Of a stretch of 64,000 nt of DNA, positions 7,423 through 15,475 are shown one piece after another. The notes under the pieces are model-generated. The model worked only from the letters and a program-made list of their open reading frames with translations, was not told the DNA's origin and did no database searches. This DNA comes from VRUE01 sp963753585 (lineage in GTDB: Bacteria; Actinomycetota; Thermoleophilia; Solirubrobacterales; 70-9), in assembly GCA_963753585.1 (NCBI GenBank), contig CAVWCU010000001.1:1116001-1180000 (forward strand), read 5' to 3'. Within the stretch, counting starts at the first letter, position 1, and the number at the start of each line of letters is the position of its first letter. A program made the position numbers and the translations under genes.

Positions 7423-8628
7423 TCAAGGTCCAGGCCAGGGCGGTGCACCCCCAAGGACTGCTGTGGCGTAATCACTGAACGCCCCCTCCTCGATTGCGGC
7501 ACGGGCGTGCTTCATCAGCTCCTGCAAGTACGTGAGGTTGTGCAGACAGAGGAGGCGGACCGCGGTCATCTCCTCGGCTCGGGAGAGGTAGCTGAGGTAG
7601 TCGCGGTCGTGGTTCTGGCAGGCGGGACAGGGGCAGCCGTCGACGATCGGGTTGCGATCGCCCTCGTGGCCGGCCCTGCGCAGGCGGAGGCGGAAGCGGT
7701 TGTCGGGGTTCGGCACCAGGGCAACGCCGTGGCGGGCGAGGCGGGTGGGGACGGCGCAGTCGAAGACGTCGAGCCCCAGGGCGATGCCGGCGAGGAGGTC
7801 GTCGACCTCGCCGATGCCGAGCAGGTGCTTGGGCGCCTCCGTGGGCAACAGCGGCGCGGTCATCGCCAGGACCTCGCGCATCTCGGCCTTGTCGCGGCCG
7901 AGGGTGCCGCCGATCGCCAGGCCGTCGACGCCGGCTGCCGAGACGTACTCGGCCGATTCGCGCCGCAGGTCCTCGTGGACGCCGCCCTGGACGATGCCGA
8001 ACACGGCCTGGCGCTCAGACCCTTCGCGCTCGTGCCACTCGAGGCAGCGGTCGAGCCAGCGGTGCGTGCGCTCGGTCGAGCGGGCCGTGTACTCGCGGTC
8101 GGCGTGGAAGGGCGTGCACTCGTCGAAGACGAGGGCGATGTCGGAGCCCAGCGCCGCCTGCACCCGCATCGAGACCTCGGGCGAGATGAACAGCTCCCTC
8201 CCGTTCCGGTAGGAGCGGAACCGCACCCCCTCCTCCTCGATCGAGACAACCGAACCGTGGCCCCCCTCCGGCTTCCCGCTCCCCTTCACCTCGTCGGCCA
8301 CCCCGCCATGGGCCAGAGAGAACACCTGAAACCCACCCGAGTCCGTGATCAGCGCTCGCTCCCACCCCATGAACCCATGCAGCCCTCCCGCCTTCGCAAT
8401 CCGCTCCGGCCCCGGTGAAACGAACAGGTGATACGTATTCCCCAGCACCATCTCGTAGCCAAGGTCGGCGACCTCGCGAGCCTCCAGACCGCGCACCGTC
8501 CCCTTGGTGGCCAGCGGAATGAATGCCGGCGTCTGAACCGGGCCGTGGGCCGTGTGGAGGACGCCGGTCCGAGCGGCGCCATCCCGTGCCGTGATCTCGA
8601 ACCTCAACCTGTCCGGCTCTATCCGCAT
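7423..8628 (-). CDS. tgt: Queuine/archaeosine-type tRNA-guanine transglycosylase
   Basis: About 401 residues, full length for bacterial Tgt, which exchanges guanine 34 for preQ1 in GUN-anticodon tRNAs. Visible landmarks: PAFIPLATKGTVRGLEAREV, MVLGNTYHL, ITDSGGFQVFSLA (active-site aspartate), GIVQGGVHEDLR and AIGGTLG. The zinc site is CPCPACQNHDRDYL followed by a later histidine in LLCLHNL. I prefer the ATG at 8628; an in-frame GTG at 8652 falls inside a palindrome. It is last in the gap-pgk-tpiA-gpmI-tgt run. No queuosine biosynthesis genes are in the window. Confidence 0.93.
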   Translation of the reverse strand: MRIEPDRLRFEITARDGAARTGVLHTAHGPVQTPAFIPLATKGTVRGLEAREVADLGYEMVLGNTYHLFVSPGPERIAKAGGLHGFMGWERALITDSGGFQVFSLAHGGVADEVKGSGKPEGGHGSVVSIEEEGVRFRSYRNGRELFISPEVSMRVQAALGSDIALVFDECTPFHADREYTARSTERTHRWLDRCLEWHEREGSERQAVFGIVQGGVHEDLRRESAEYVSAAGVDGLAIGGTLGRDKAEMREVLAMTAPLLPTEAPKHLLGIGEVDDLLAGIALGLDVFDCAVPTRLARHGVALVPNPDNRFRLRLRRAGHEGDRNPIVDGCPCPACQNHDRDYLSYLSRAEEMTAVRLLCLHNLTYLQELMKHARAAIEEGAFSDYATAVLGGAPPWPGP

Positions 8629-8636
8629 AGCGTCGA

Positions 8637-8676
8637 CTGGTCGATTGACCACCCTATGGGTGGGTCAATCGACCAG
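8637..8676. terminator. Near-perfect palindrome at the gpmI-tgt junction
   Basis: CTGGTCGATTGACC (8637-8650) is followed by its exact inverse (8663-8676), with ACCC/GGGT pairing inside, giving an 18-bp stem and tiny loop. It covers the gpmI stop and the alternative GTG start of tgt. It could end or attenuate transcription between the genes, or be a protein site. Confidence 0.5.
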
Positions 8677-10182
8677 GGACCGGCCGGTCATGGCCGGGGG
8701 TTGGGGAAGACCGAGGAGCTCGAGGGCCGTCGGCGCCACGTCGGCGAGGATGCCGTGCTCCCTCAGGGTCAACCCCTCCGCCGTCACGATCAGCGGCACC
8801 GGATTCAAAGAGTGCGCGGTGTTGGGCGAGCCGTCGGGCTCGAGCATGTGGTCGCAGTTCCCGTGGTCCGCGGTGACGATGCAAGCGCCACCCTTGGCGG
8901 TCACCGCCTCGACTACGTCTCCGAGGCAGCCGTCGACCTCCTCAACGGCCTTCACCGCCGCCGGGATTACCCCCGTGTGCCCGACCATGTCGGGGTTGGC
9001 GAAGTTGATGATGCCGAAGCGGTAGTCGCCATCGCGCCAGTGGCCGACGAACGTGGTGGCGGCGGCGCGGGCGCTCATCTCCGGCTTGTGGTCGTAGGTG
9101 GGCACGTCGCGGGGCGACTCGACCAGGTGGCGCTCCTCTCCCTCCCACTCCTTCTCACGGCCGCCGTTGAAGAAATAGGTGACGTGTGCGTACTTCTCGG
9201 TCTCTGCCACGTGCAGCTGCCGTCCCCCCGCCTCGGAGATCGTCTCCGCCAGCGTCGTCTTCGGCCTCGCCTCGGGAAAGGCGACCGGGTAGGGCCAGCC
9301 CTTGCGGTACTCGGTCATCGTGCTCAGGTCGAGCACCGGGCCGCCGGCGCGGGAGAACTCATCGAAGCCGGGTTCGGACAGGGCACGGGTCATCTGCCGC
9401 GCCCGGTCGGGGCGGAAGTTGACGAAGATCGCGACGTCGCCGGGGGCGGCGCCGTCGTACTCGCCGATCACCGTCGGCTTGACGAACTCGTCGGTTTCGC
9501 CGCGCTCGTAGGAAGCCTCGACCGCCTCCTCGGCACCCGCTGCGCGAAGCCCGTGCGCGTGGACGATCGCGTCATAGGCGAGCTTCGTCCGCTCCCAGCG
9601 GGTGTCGCGGTCCATCGCGTAGTAGCGGCCGCTGACCGTGGCGACGCGACCGGCGTGGCGCAGCCAGCGCTCCAGCTCGTGCACGTAGCCGCGACCGCCA
9701 TGCGGCAGGGTGTCACGGCCGTCGGTGAAGGCATGGAAGACGACGTCGGGGACGCCCTCCTGCGAGGCAAGCTCGATCGTCGCCTCGATGTGCTCCCAGC
9801 CGGAGTGCACGCCGCCGTCGGAGACGAGGCCGAGCAGGTGCAGGCGCCCGCGTGGGCTGCGGCGCGCGCGGTCGCAGGCAGCGAGCAGCGCCTCGTCCTC
9901 GAAGAAGCTGCCGTCGGCGATCGCGTCGTCGATCCGTGCCAGGTCCTGCTTGACGATCGCCCCCGCGCCGAGGTTGAGGTGGCCGACCTCGGAGTTCCCC
10001 ATCTGGCCGTCCGGGAGGCCGACGTCGCGCCCCTGCGCCGAGAGCTGCGTGTGGGGGAAGCCCTCCCAGAGACGGTCGAAGACCGGCGTCTGGGCGAGAG
10101 ATATCGCGTTTCCCGGGCCGGGCTCGGCCAGCCCCCAGCCGTCGAGGATGACCAGCGCCAGCGAGGGGACGGGCAGCGTCAA
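8665..10182 (-). CDS. gpmI: 2,3-bisphosphoglycerate-independent phosphoglycerate mutase
   Basis: 505 residues, the usual size of the two-domain manganese enzyme converting 3-phosphoglycerate to 2-phosphoglycerate. ILDGWG supplies a metal aspartate; the catalytic serine is in MGNSEVGH; SDGGVHS, FTDGRDT and VNFRPDRARQ line the transferase domain; GHTGVIP and TADHGNCD complete the alkaline-phosphatase-like metal site. The start is a TTG at 10182 overlapping the tpiA stop (TTGA); no ATG or GTG lies before the first conserved strand. It is coupled to tpiA and followed by tgt after the palindrome. Confidence 0.93.
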   Translation of the reverse strand: MTLPVPSLALVILDGWGLAEPGPGNAISLAQTPVFDRLWEGFPHTQLSAQGRDVGLPDGQMGNSEVGHLNLGAGAIVKQDLARIDDAIADGSFFEDEALLAACDRARRSPRGRLHLLGLVSDGGVHSGWEHIEATIELASQEGVPDVVFHAFTDGRDTLPHGGRGYVHELERWLRHAGRVATVSGRYYAMDRDTRWERTKLAYDAIVHAHGLRAAGAEEAVEASYERGETDEFVKPTVIGEYDGAAPGDVAIFVNFRPDRARQMTRALSEPGFDEFSRAGGPVLDLSTMTEYRKGWPYPVAFPEARPKTTLAETISEAGGRQLHVAETEKYAHVTYFFNGGREKEWEGEERHLVESPRDVPTYDHKPEMSARAAATTFVGHWRDGDYRFGIINFANPDMVGHTGVIPAAVKAVEEVDGCLGDVVEAVTAKGGACIVTADHGNCDHMLEPDGSPNTAHSLNPVPLIVTAEGLTLREHGILADVAPTALELLGLPQPPAMTGRSLVD

Positions 10183-10925
10183 CCGGCCGCCTTGACGATC
10201 GCGGCGAAGTCGCCTGCGTCGAGGCTGGCGCCGCCGACGAGGGCGCCGTCGATGTCGGGCTGTCCCATCAGCTCCGTCGCGTTGCCCGGCTTGACCGAGC
10301 CGCCGTAGAGGATGCGGACGGCATCCGCGGCAGCACCTAGCTCGCGCAGCAGGTCGCGAATGTAGGCGCAGACCTCCTGGGCCTGCTCGGGGGTCGCCGT
10401 GCGGCCGGTGCCGATCGCCCAGATCGGCTCGTAGGCGATCACCACGCCGCCGAGCTTGCCGCCCTCGACCCCGGCAAGGTCGGCCTGCAGCTGGCGCTCC
10501 AGCACCGCCTCGGTCTGGCCGCCGTCACGCGCCTCCTCGGTCTCGCCGACGCAGAGGATCGGCTCCAGCCCGGCGGCGAGAGCGGCGGGAACCTTGCGCG
10601 CCAGCGCCTCGTCGGTCTCGCCGAAGAGCTGGCGGCGCTCAGAGTGGCCGAGGACCACGGCCTCGACGTCGAGCTCAACCAGCATCGATGCCGATATCTC
10701 GCCGGTGAAGGCACCCGCGGCCTCCTCGTGCATGTTCTGGGCGGCGACCTTCACCGCCGTGCCGTAGCGGCGCTCAACCACCGCGCTCAGAGCCGTGAAC
10801 GGCGGGCAGATCACCACGTCGCTCTGGGTCGCCGCGATCTGCGGCAGCAGCGCGTCGACGAACTCACCCGCCTCGGCGACAGTCTTTTGCATCTTCCAGT
10901 TGGCGGCGACGTACGGGGTCCTCAG
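10179..10925 (-). CDS. tpiA: Triosephosphate isomerase, apparently with a CTG start
   Basis: The (beta/alpha)8 enzyme interconverting DHAP and glyceraldehyde-3-phosphate. Catalytic residues are in order: lysine in AANWKMQKT, histidine in LGHSERR, glutamate in AYEPIWAIG, and the phosphate loop ILYGGSVKPGN. The first ATG (10892) lies after the catalytic lysine, so it cannot be the true start. Reading upstream gives LRTPYVAANWK, the normal family N-terminus, and the only candidate codon there is a CTG at 10925 that overlaps the pgk stop as CTGA. No in-frame ATG, GTG or TTG is found further upstream. Alternatively, one base is wrong and an ATG at 10929 in another frame is used. Confidence 0.85.
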   Translation of the reverse strand: MRTPYVAANWKMQKTVAEAGEFVDALLPQIAATQSDVVICPPFTALSAVVERRYGTAVKVAAQNMHEEAAGAFTGEISASMLVELDVEAVVLGHSERRQLFGETDEALARKVPAALAAGLEPILCVGETEEARDGGQTEAVLERQLQADLAGVEGGKLGGVVIAYEPIWAIGTGRTATPEQAQEVCAYIRDLLRELGAAADAVRILYGGSVKPGNATELMGQPDIDGALVGGASLDAGDFAAIVKAAG

Positions 10926-12109
10926 ACATCCTGCAACGCCTCCACGCCCGGCAGCTTCTTTCCCTCCAGCAGCTCCAAAGACGCTCCTCCTCCGGTCGAT
11001 AGCCAGTCCACTTTGTCAGCGAGCCCGAACTGCTGCAGCGCGGCGACGGAATCGCCGCCACCGACAACGGTCGTCCCCGGCGCGACGGCGACGGCCTCGG
11101 CGACCGCTCGAGTGCCGGCCGCGAACGGGGCCAGCTCGAAGGCGCCCATCGGCCCGTTCCAGAGCACGGTGCCGGCGGCGCCGATCGACTCGGCGTAGGC
11201 GGCCGCGCTGCGCGGCCCGACGTCGAGCCCCATCCAGCCGTCGGGCACCTCGACGCCGTCACTCTCGCGCACCTGGGTGCCGGCATCGAAGCTCTCGCCC
11301 AAGACGAGATCGACGGGAAGCCGCAACTCACAGCTGGAGTCGGTCGCCCGCTCCAGCGCCTCGGCCGCCAGCCCCACTCCCTCCTCCTCGACCAGCGAGT
11401 TGCCGGTGGCGATGCCCTGGGCGCGAAAGAAGCTGAAGCACATCGCACCGCCGATCAGGATCTCGTCGGCGACCTCGAGGAAGCGATCGATGACGCCGAC
11501 CTTGTCGCTGACCTTGGCGCCACCGAGCACGACGAGAAGCGGCCGCTGCGGCGACTCGACCACCCGGGTCAGCTCCGCCACCTCACGCTCCAGCAACAGC
11601 CCCGCGTAACCGTGCAGGTTCTCGGCCACCCCCGCCGTGCTGGCGTGGGCGCGGTGGGCGGCGCCGAAGGCGTCGTTGACGTACATCTCGGCGAGCCTCG
11701 CCAGCGACCCGGCGAGCGAAGGGGCGTTCTCCGTCTCGCCGGGCTCGAAGCGAACGTTCTCCAGCAGCAGCACGCCCCCGGGCCCGAGGCCCCGGGCCAT
11801 CGTCTCGACGTCCTCGCCGACCACGGCCGGGGCCTGGCGGACCGGCGCGCCGAGCAGCTCTGCCAGGTGCTCTCCCACGGGTCGCATCGAGAGCTCGGCG
11901 ACGACCTTTCCCTTGGGCCGGCCGAGGTGGGAGACGAGGACCACCGAAGCGCCCCTGTCCCGCAACAGCTCGATCGTCGGCAGCGCCGCCCGGATCCTCG
12001 TGTCGTCGGACACCCGGCCGCCGTCCAGCGGGACGTTGAAGTCGACCCGGACGAGGACGCGCTTGCCGGCGACCTCAGCGTCGCGGACGCTTGCCTTGGA
12101 GAAGCTCAC
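10922..12109 (-). CDS. pgk: Phosphoglycerate kinase
   Basis: About 395 residues, making ATP from 1,3-bisphosphoglycerate. Motifs: VRVDFNVPLDGGRV, SHLGRPKG, LLENVRFEPGE, YVNDAFGAAHRAHAS, LGGAKVSDKVGVIDR, VLWNGPMGAFE and the nucleotide loop GGGDSVAAL. I start at the GTG at 12109, 14 bp after the gap stop, where a GGGGGC purine run precedes it; a longer reading from 12172 would overlap gap. The stop overlaps the proposed CTG start of tpiA. Confidence 0.93.
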   Translation of the reverse strand: MSFSKASVRDAEVAGKRVLVRVDFNVPLDGGRVSDDTRIRAALPTIELLRDRGASVVLVSHLGRPKGKVVAELSMRPVGEHLAELLGAPVRQAPAVVGEDVETMARGLGPGGVLLLENVRFEPGETENAPSLAGSLARLAEMYVNDAFGAAHRAHASTAGVAENLHGYAGLLLEREVAELTRVVESPQRPLLVVLGGAKVSDKVGVIDRFLEVADEILIGGAMCFSFFRAQGIATGNSLVEEEGVGLAAEALERATDSSCELRLPVDLVLGESFDAGTQVRESDGVEVPDGWMGLDVGPRSAAAYAESIGAAGTVLWNGPMGAFELAPFAAGTRAVAEAVAVAPGTTVVGGGDSVAALQQFGLADKVDWLSTGGGASLELLEGKKLPGVEALQDV

Positions 12110-12123
12110 CGCGCCCCCGGCGC

Positions 12124-13128
12124 TCAGAGAACCTTGCCGGCCAGCTCGACGCAGCGGTTGGAGTAGCCCCACTCGTTGTCATACCAGGAGACTGCCTTGA
12201 CCATGCGCCCGTCGCCGATCGTCATCGTCTGGCCGGCGTCGAAGATCGAGGAGTGCGGGTCGCCGACGATGTCGGTGGAGACAATCGGGTCCTCGGTGTA
12301 GGAGAGGATGCCCTTCATCGGCCCCTCGGCGGCCGCCTTGACCGCCGCGTTGACCTGGTCGACCTCGACCGGGTTGGGGGTCGAGAAGACGAGGTCGACG
12401 ACCGAGCCGGTCGCCACCGGCGCCCGCATCGCGAAGCCGTTCAGCTTGCCGTTCAGCTCCGGCAGCACGAGACCGACGGCCTTCGCCGCGCCGGTCGTCG
12501 TCGGGATTAGGTTGAGCGCCGCGGCCCGTGCCCGGCGCAGGTCGGAGTGCGGCATGTCCTGCAAGCGCTGGTCGGCCGTGTAGGCGTGGATCGTCGTCAT
12601 CAGACCCTGCTCGATCCCGAACTCGTCGTTCAGCACCTTGGCGATAGGTGCCAGACAGTTGGTCGTGCAGGAGGCGTTGGAGATGATGTCGTGCTTCTCA
12701 CGGTCGTAGTCGCTGTCGAAGTTGACGCCGAGGGCGACGGTCACGTCGGGCTCCTTGGCCGGTGCCGAGATGATCACCTTCTTGGCGCCCGCCGTGAGGT
12801 GCTTGGCGGCGGCGTCGCGGCCGGTGAAGAAGCCGGTCGACTCGATCACCACGTCGACCCCCAGGTCGCCCCAGGGCAGCGCCGCCGGGTCGCGCTCGGA
12901 GAGGACCTTGATCGCCGTCCCGTCGACCGAGATCTCATCCCCGGAAACCGCGACCTCGCCCGGGAAGCGGCCGAGGATCGAGTCGTACTTGAGCAGGTGG
13001 GCGAGCGTCGCCGGGTCGGTGAGGTCGTTGACGGCGACGAACTCGAGGTCGGCCCCGGCCGCGTGTGCCGCCCTGAAGACGTTGCGCCCGATCCGTCCGA
13101 AACCGTTGATGCCGACCTTCACAGCCAT
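12124..13128 (-). CDS. gap: Glyceraldehyde-3-phosphate dehydrogenase
   Basis: 334 residues. The NAD-binding N-terminus reads VGINGFGRIGRNVFR, the catalytic cysteine is in SNASCTTNCLAP, and WYDNEWGYSNR near the end is typical. First gene of the glycolytic operon gap-pgk-tpiA-gpmI-tgt. The start ATG at 13128 has a perfect AGGAGG 10 nt upstream, one of the few strong ribosome-binding sites here, fitting a highly expressed gene with a true 5' leader. Confidence 0.95.
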   Translation of the reverse strand: MAVKVGINGFGRIGRNVFRAAHAAGADLEFVAVNDLTDPATLAHLLKYDSILGRFPGEVAVSGDEISVDGTAIKVLSERDPAALPWGDLGVDVVIESTGFFTGRDAAAKHLTAGAKKVIISAPAKEPDVTVALGVNFDSDYDREKHDIISNASCTTNCLAPIAKVLNDEFGIEQGLMTTIHAYTADQRLQDMPHSDLRRARAAALNLIPTTTGAAKAVGLVLPELNGKLNGFAMRAPVATGSVVDLVFSTPNPVEVDQVNAAVKAAAEGPMKGILSYTEDPIVSTDIVGDPHSSIFDAGQTMTIGDGRMVKAVSWYDNEWGYSNRCVELAGKVL

Positions 13129-13157
13129 TCAGTCAACCCTCCTGGGAGTTGGGGGTC

Positions 13158-13520
13158 CTAGTCAGACCCGATCGTGATCTCTATCTCGTACCCGTCGGGG
13201 TCCTTGAGGAACGCCGAGTAGGAGCCGGAGCCGTAGGAGCGGCGCTCGCCCGGGTCCGAAACGCTGACGCCGCCCGCGTTCATGCCGCCTTCCCAGGCCG
13301 CCTTGACGGCGACGATGCCGAGGCCGGAGAAGCTGAGCAGGCCGAAGCCCGCCTGCGGCTCATGGTGGGCCGAGATGAAGAAGACAGGCTTGGCGATGCC
13401 CCAGCCGATCGTTTCGTCCTCCTCGAAGTGACGCCGCCAGCCAAGGGGCGCGAGCAGCGAGTCGTAGAACGACGCGCTCCGCTCGAGGTCGGATACCTCC
13501 AGTAGAACGTGATGCAGCAT
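13158..13520 (-). CDS. VOC (glyoxalase/dioxygenase fold) protein
   Basis: 120 residues with the paired beta-alpha-beta-beta-beta pattern of the vicinal-oxygen-chelate superfamily: it starts HHVLLEVSDLERSASFYDSLL and ends AFLKDPDGYEIEITI. Metal ligands are plausible at the first histidine pair and the late DGYEIE glutamate. The reaction cannot be assigned. It lies 29 bp upstream of gap on the same strand, and a structured repeat element lies on its upstream side. Confidence 0.8.
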   Translation of the reverse strand: MLHHVLLEVSDLERSASFYDSLLAPLGWRRHFEEDETIGWGIAKPVFFISAHHEPQAGFGLLSFSGLGIVAVKAAWEGGMNAGGVSVSDPGERRSYGSGSYSAFLKDPDGYEIEITIGSD

Positions 13521-13554
13521 TCGGCCTTGGAGGCTATACGGGCAGCCGGATTGG

Positions 13555-13713
13555 GTGCCGCGTCAACCAACGTCGCCCCGTTCTGGCGGCTGCAAGCCGT
13601 CGCCTGGCGTTGTCCTCGGTCGGCGAAGTAGCGCTGCTACTCCGCCTCCCTGCGTCCTAGCCAGGCTCGCCTTTCGCACGCCAGACACGTGCCGACGTTG
13701 GCGGACGCGGCAC
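13555..13713. repeat. Branched inverted-repeat element, copy 1
   Basis: The arm at 13555-13575 matches the inverse of 13693-13713 at 19 of 21 bases. Inside are GTAGC-gct-GCTAC (13628-13640) and a GGCGGCT/AGCC stem. Read on the minus strand, the core contains AGGACGCAGGGAG, a short hairpin, then CGACCGAGGAC and GGCGACG, the same order as in the copy at 15374. The right arm reaches into the stop codon of the ABC permease gene. Confidence 0.6.
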
Positions 13714-14483
13714 TAGCCGCCGCGCGGGGTCCAGCGGAAATAGCGGATCGAGAGCAGGAGCCCGGCGACGCCCCAGGCGGCGAGCATGGCGATGTTGGCC
13801 CAGTCCAGGCCGGCGGCACCGCCGGGGACGTAGGCGTCGAAGAAAGCCTGGAAGAAGTCGCGGACGGGGAAATGATTGGCGAAGTCGGTCACGCCCTGTG
13901 GCAGCTCGTCTTCGGGGATGAAGACGCCGGAGAGGAAATAGAGCGGGAGGAGCAGCGCGTTGACGATCGGCGCGGCGGCGTCCTGAGAGGGGATCGCCGC
14001 GGTGAGCGCTATCCCGAGGCAGCAGAAGGCTGCGGCGCCGACGACGAGGACGAGGACGATCTCCGGCAGCCGATCCCAGGGAATTGCGACGCCGTAGAGG
14101 ACACGCCCCAACCCCGCGACCAAGAACAGCATGATCAGGGCAAGGACGATCGAGTTGCCGACCCGGCCCGCGACGAACACCCAAGCCGGCATCGGCGTGC
14201 CGCGCCCCCGCTTGAGGCGACCGTCCTCGCGCGCGATGACCAGCGTCATCGCGAGGTTCTGCATCGTCGCCGAGATCACCGCGAGCGTGATGATCGCCGG
14301 CACGTAGTAGGCGGTGGTGTCTATCCCGCCCCGCACGTCGATCGTCTGATCGCCGAACACCGTGGCGAAGATCAGCAGCAGGATCACCGGGAAGCCGACC
14401 GTGAAGAAAACGGCCGCCGGATTGCGCCAGAAGGCCTTCTGGTCGTAGCGGAGCTGGTGGGCGACGAGCGCCAGGCCGGTCAT
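13713..14483 (-). CDS. ABC-2 type exporter permease
   Basis: 256 residues with six predicted membrane helices. A cytoplasmic start (HQLRYDQKAFWRNPAAVFFT, typical of ABC-2 permeases) precedes the first helix at about 24-44. Later segments include the family-typical PLYFLSGVFIPEDELP. Its ATG overlaps the ATPase stop (ATGA), so the two form one exporter. The substrate is unknown; daunorubicin/lipid-type drug exporters are the nearest relatives by pattern. Confidence 0.87.
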   Translation of the reverse strand: MTGLALVAHQLRYDQKAFWRNPAAVFFTVGFPVILLLIFATVFGDQTIDVRGGIDTTAYYVPAIITLAVISATMQNLAMTLVIAREDGRLKRGRGTPMPAWVFVAGRVGNSIVLALIMLFLVAGLGRVLYGVAIPWDRLPEIVLVLVVGAAAFCCLGIALTAAIPSQDAAAPIVNALLLPLYFLSGVFIPEDELPQGVTDFANHFPVRDFFQAFFDAYVPGGAAGLDWANIAMLAAWGVAGLLLSIRYFRWTPRGG

Positions 14484-15346
14484 CGGCTGGCCTCCTCACC
14501 CTCGGAGGTCAAGGAGAGATAGACGTCCTCGAGGCTCGGGCGCGTCACTTCCAGGCTCTCCAGGTCGAGGCCCTCTGCGACCGCGCGCCCGGTCAGCTCG
14601 TGCAGGTCGGCGACCGGCGTCTTCGTCTCGACCGAGACCGCCTCGCCGCCGAGGCGGTAGCTGATCGTCGTCGGCAGGCTCTCGCGGTCCCCGAGGTCCG
14701 CGGGGGCGCCACTGGCGACGATCTTGCCGGCGGCGATGATCGCCACCCGGTCGGCGAGTCGCTGCGCCTCGTCCATGTAGTGGGTGGTGAGGAAGACGGT
14801 CTTGCCGAGATCGCGCAGACCCTCGATCACGTCCCAGGCCTGGCGGCGCGCCGAGGGGTCGAAGCCGGTCGTCGGCTCGTCGAGGAAGAGCAGCTCGGGG
14901 TCGCCGACCAGGGCCATGCCGACGTCGAGGCGGCGCTGCTGGCCGCCGGAGAGGCCGCCGGTGCGGGCGTCCGCCTTGTCGCCGAGGCCGACCAGCTCGA
15001 TCGTCTCCCCGACCGGCCGCGGCGCGCTGTAATAGCCCGCGTAGAGCCCGAGCGACTCGCGCACGGTCAGGTAGGGATCGAGGCGGCAGTCCTGCAGGAC
15101 GATCCCGATTCGCTCGCGCCAGGCGCGCCCGGCCTGCTCGGGGTCCTCCCCCAGCACGGCGACCTCTCCCCCGCTGCGCTCCCGGTACCCCTCGAGGATC
15201 TCCACCGTCGTCGTCTTGCCGGCCCCGTTGGGGCCAAGGAAGGCAAAGACCTCACCGGCCTGGACGTCGAGGTCGATGCCGCGCACGGCCTCGAAGTCGC
15301 CATAGCTCTTGCGCAGGCCGCGGATGGAGATGACGGGATCGGGCAA
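14480..15346 (-). CDS. ABC transporter ATPase (DrrA/CcmA-like)
   Basis: 288 residues. Walker A GPNGAGKTT, Q-loop VLQDCRLDP, signature LSGGQQRRL, Walker B ELLFLDEPTTGFDP and the switch histidine TTHYMD are all intact, so it should power the permease encoded next. The C-terminal ~70 residues after the ATPase core are the usual extension of this subfamily (ends ...PSLEDVYLSLT). The start appears to be a TTG at 15346, with TAGAAT 10 nt upstream. It lies between the exporter partner and the repeat element at 15374. Confidence 0.9.
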   Translation of the reverse strand: MPDPVISIRGLRKSYGDFEAVRGIDLDVQAGEVFAFLGPNGAGKTTTVEILEGYRERSGGEVAVLGEDPEQAGRAWRERIGIVLQDCRLDPYLTVRESLGLYAGYYSAPRPVGETIELVGLGDKADARTGGLSGGQQRRLDVGMALVGDPELLFLDEPTTGFDPSARRQAWDVIEGLRDLGKTVFLTTHYMDEAQRLADRVAIIAAGKIVASGAPADLGDRESLPTTISYRLGGEAVSVETKTPVADLHELTGRAVAEGLDLESLEVTRPSLEDVYLSLTSEGEEASR

Positions 15347-15373
15347 AGCCGGGGCGATTCTATGGACGCTTCC

Positions 15374-15475
15374 CTGACGGGGTCCAGACGTTGCCAGTCA
15401 AGGACGCAGGGAGCGAAGCGTGCTCTGCACGTGAGCGACCGAGGACGCCGCATGGCGACGCCTGGACCCCGTCAG
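15374..15475. repeat. Branched inverted-repeat element, copy 2
   Basis: CTGACGGGGTCCAG (15374-15387) and its exact inverse (15462-15475) enclose a core with AGGACGCAGGGAG, GCGAAGC, a GTGC-TCT-GCAC hairpin, GAGCGACCGAGGAC and GCCGCATGGCGACGCC. The core aligns with the inverted copy at 13555 and more loosely with 28546. The right arm covers the rapZ stop. Confidence 0.65.
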
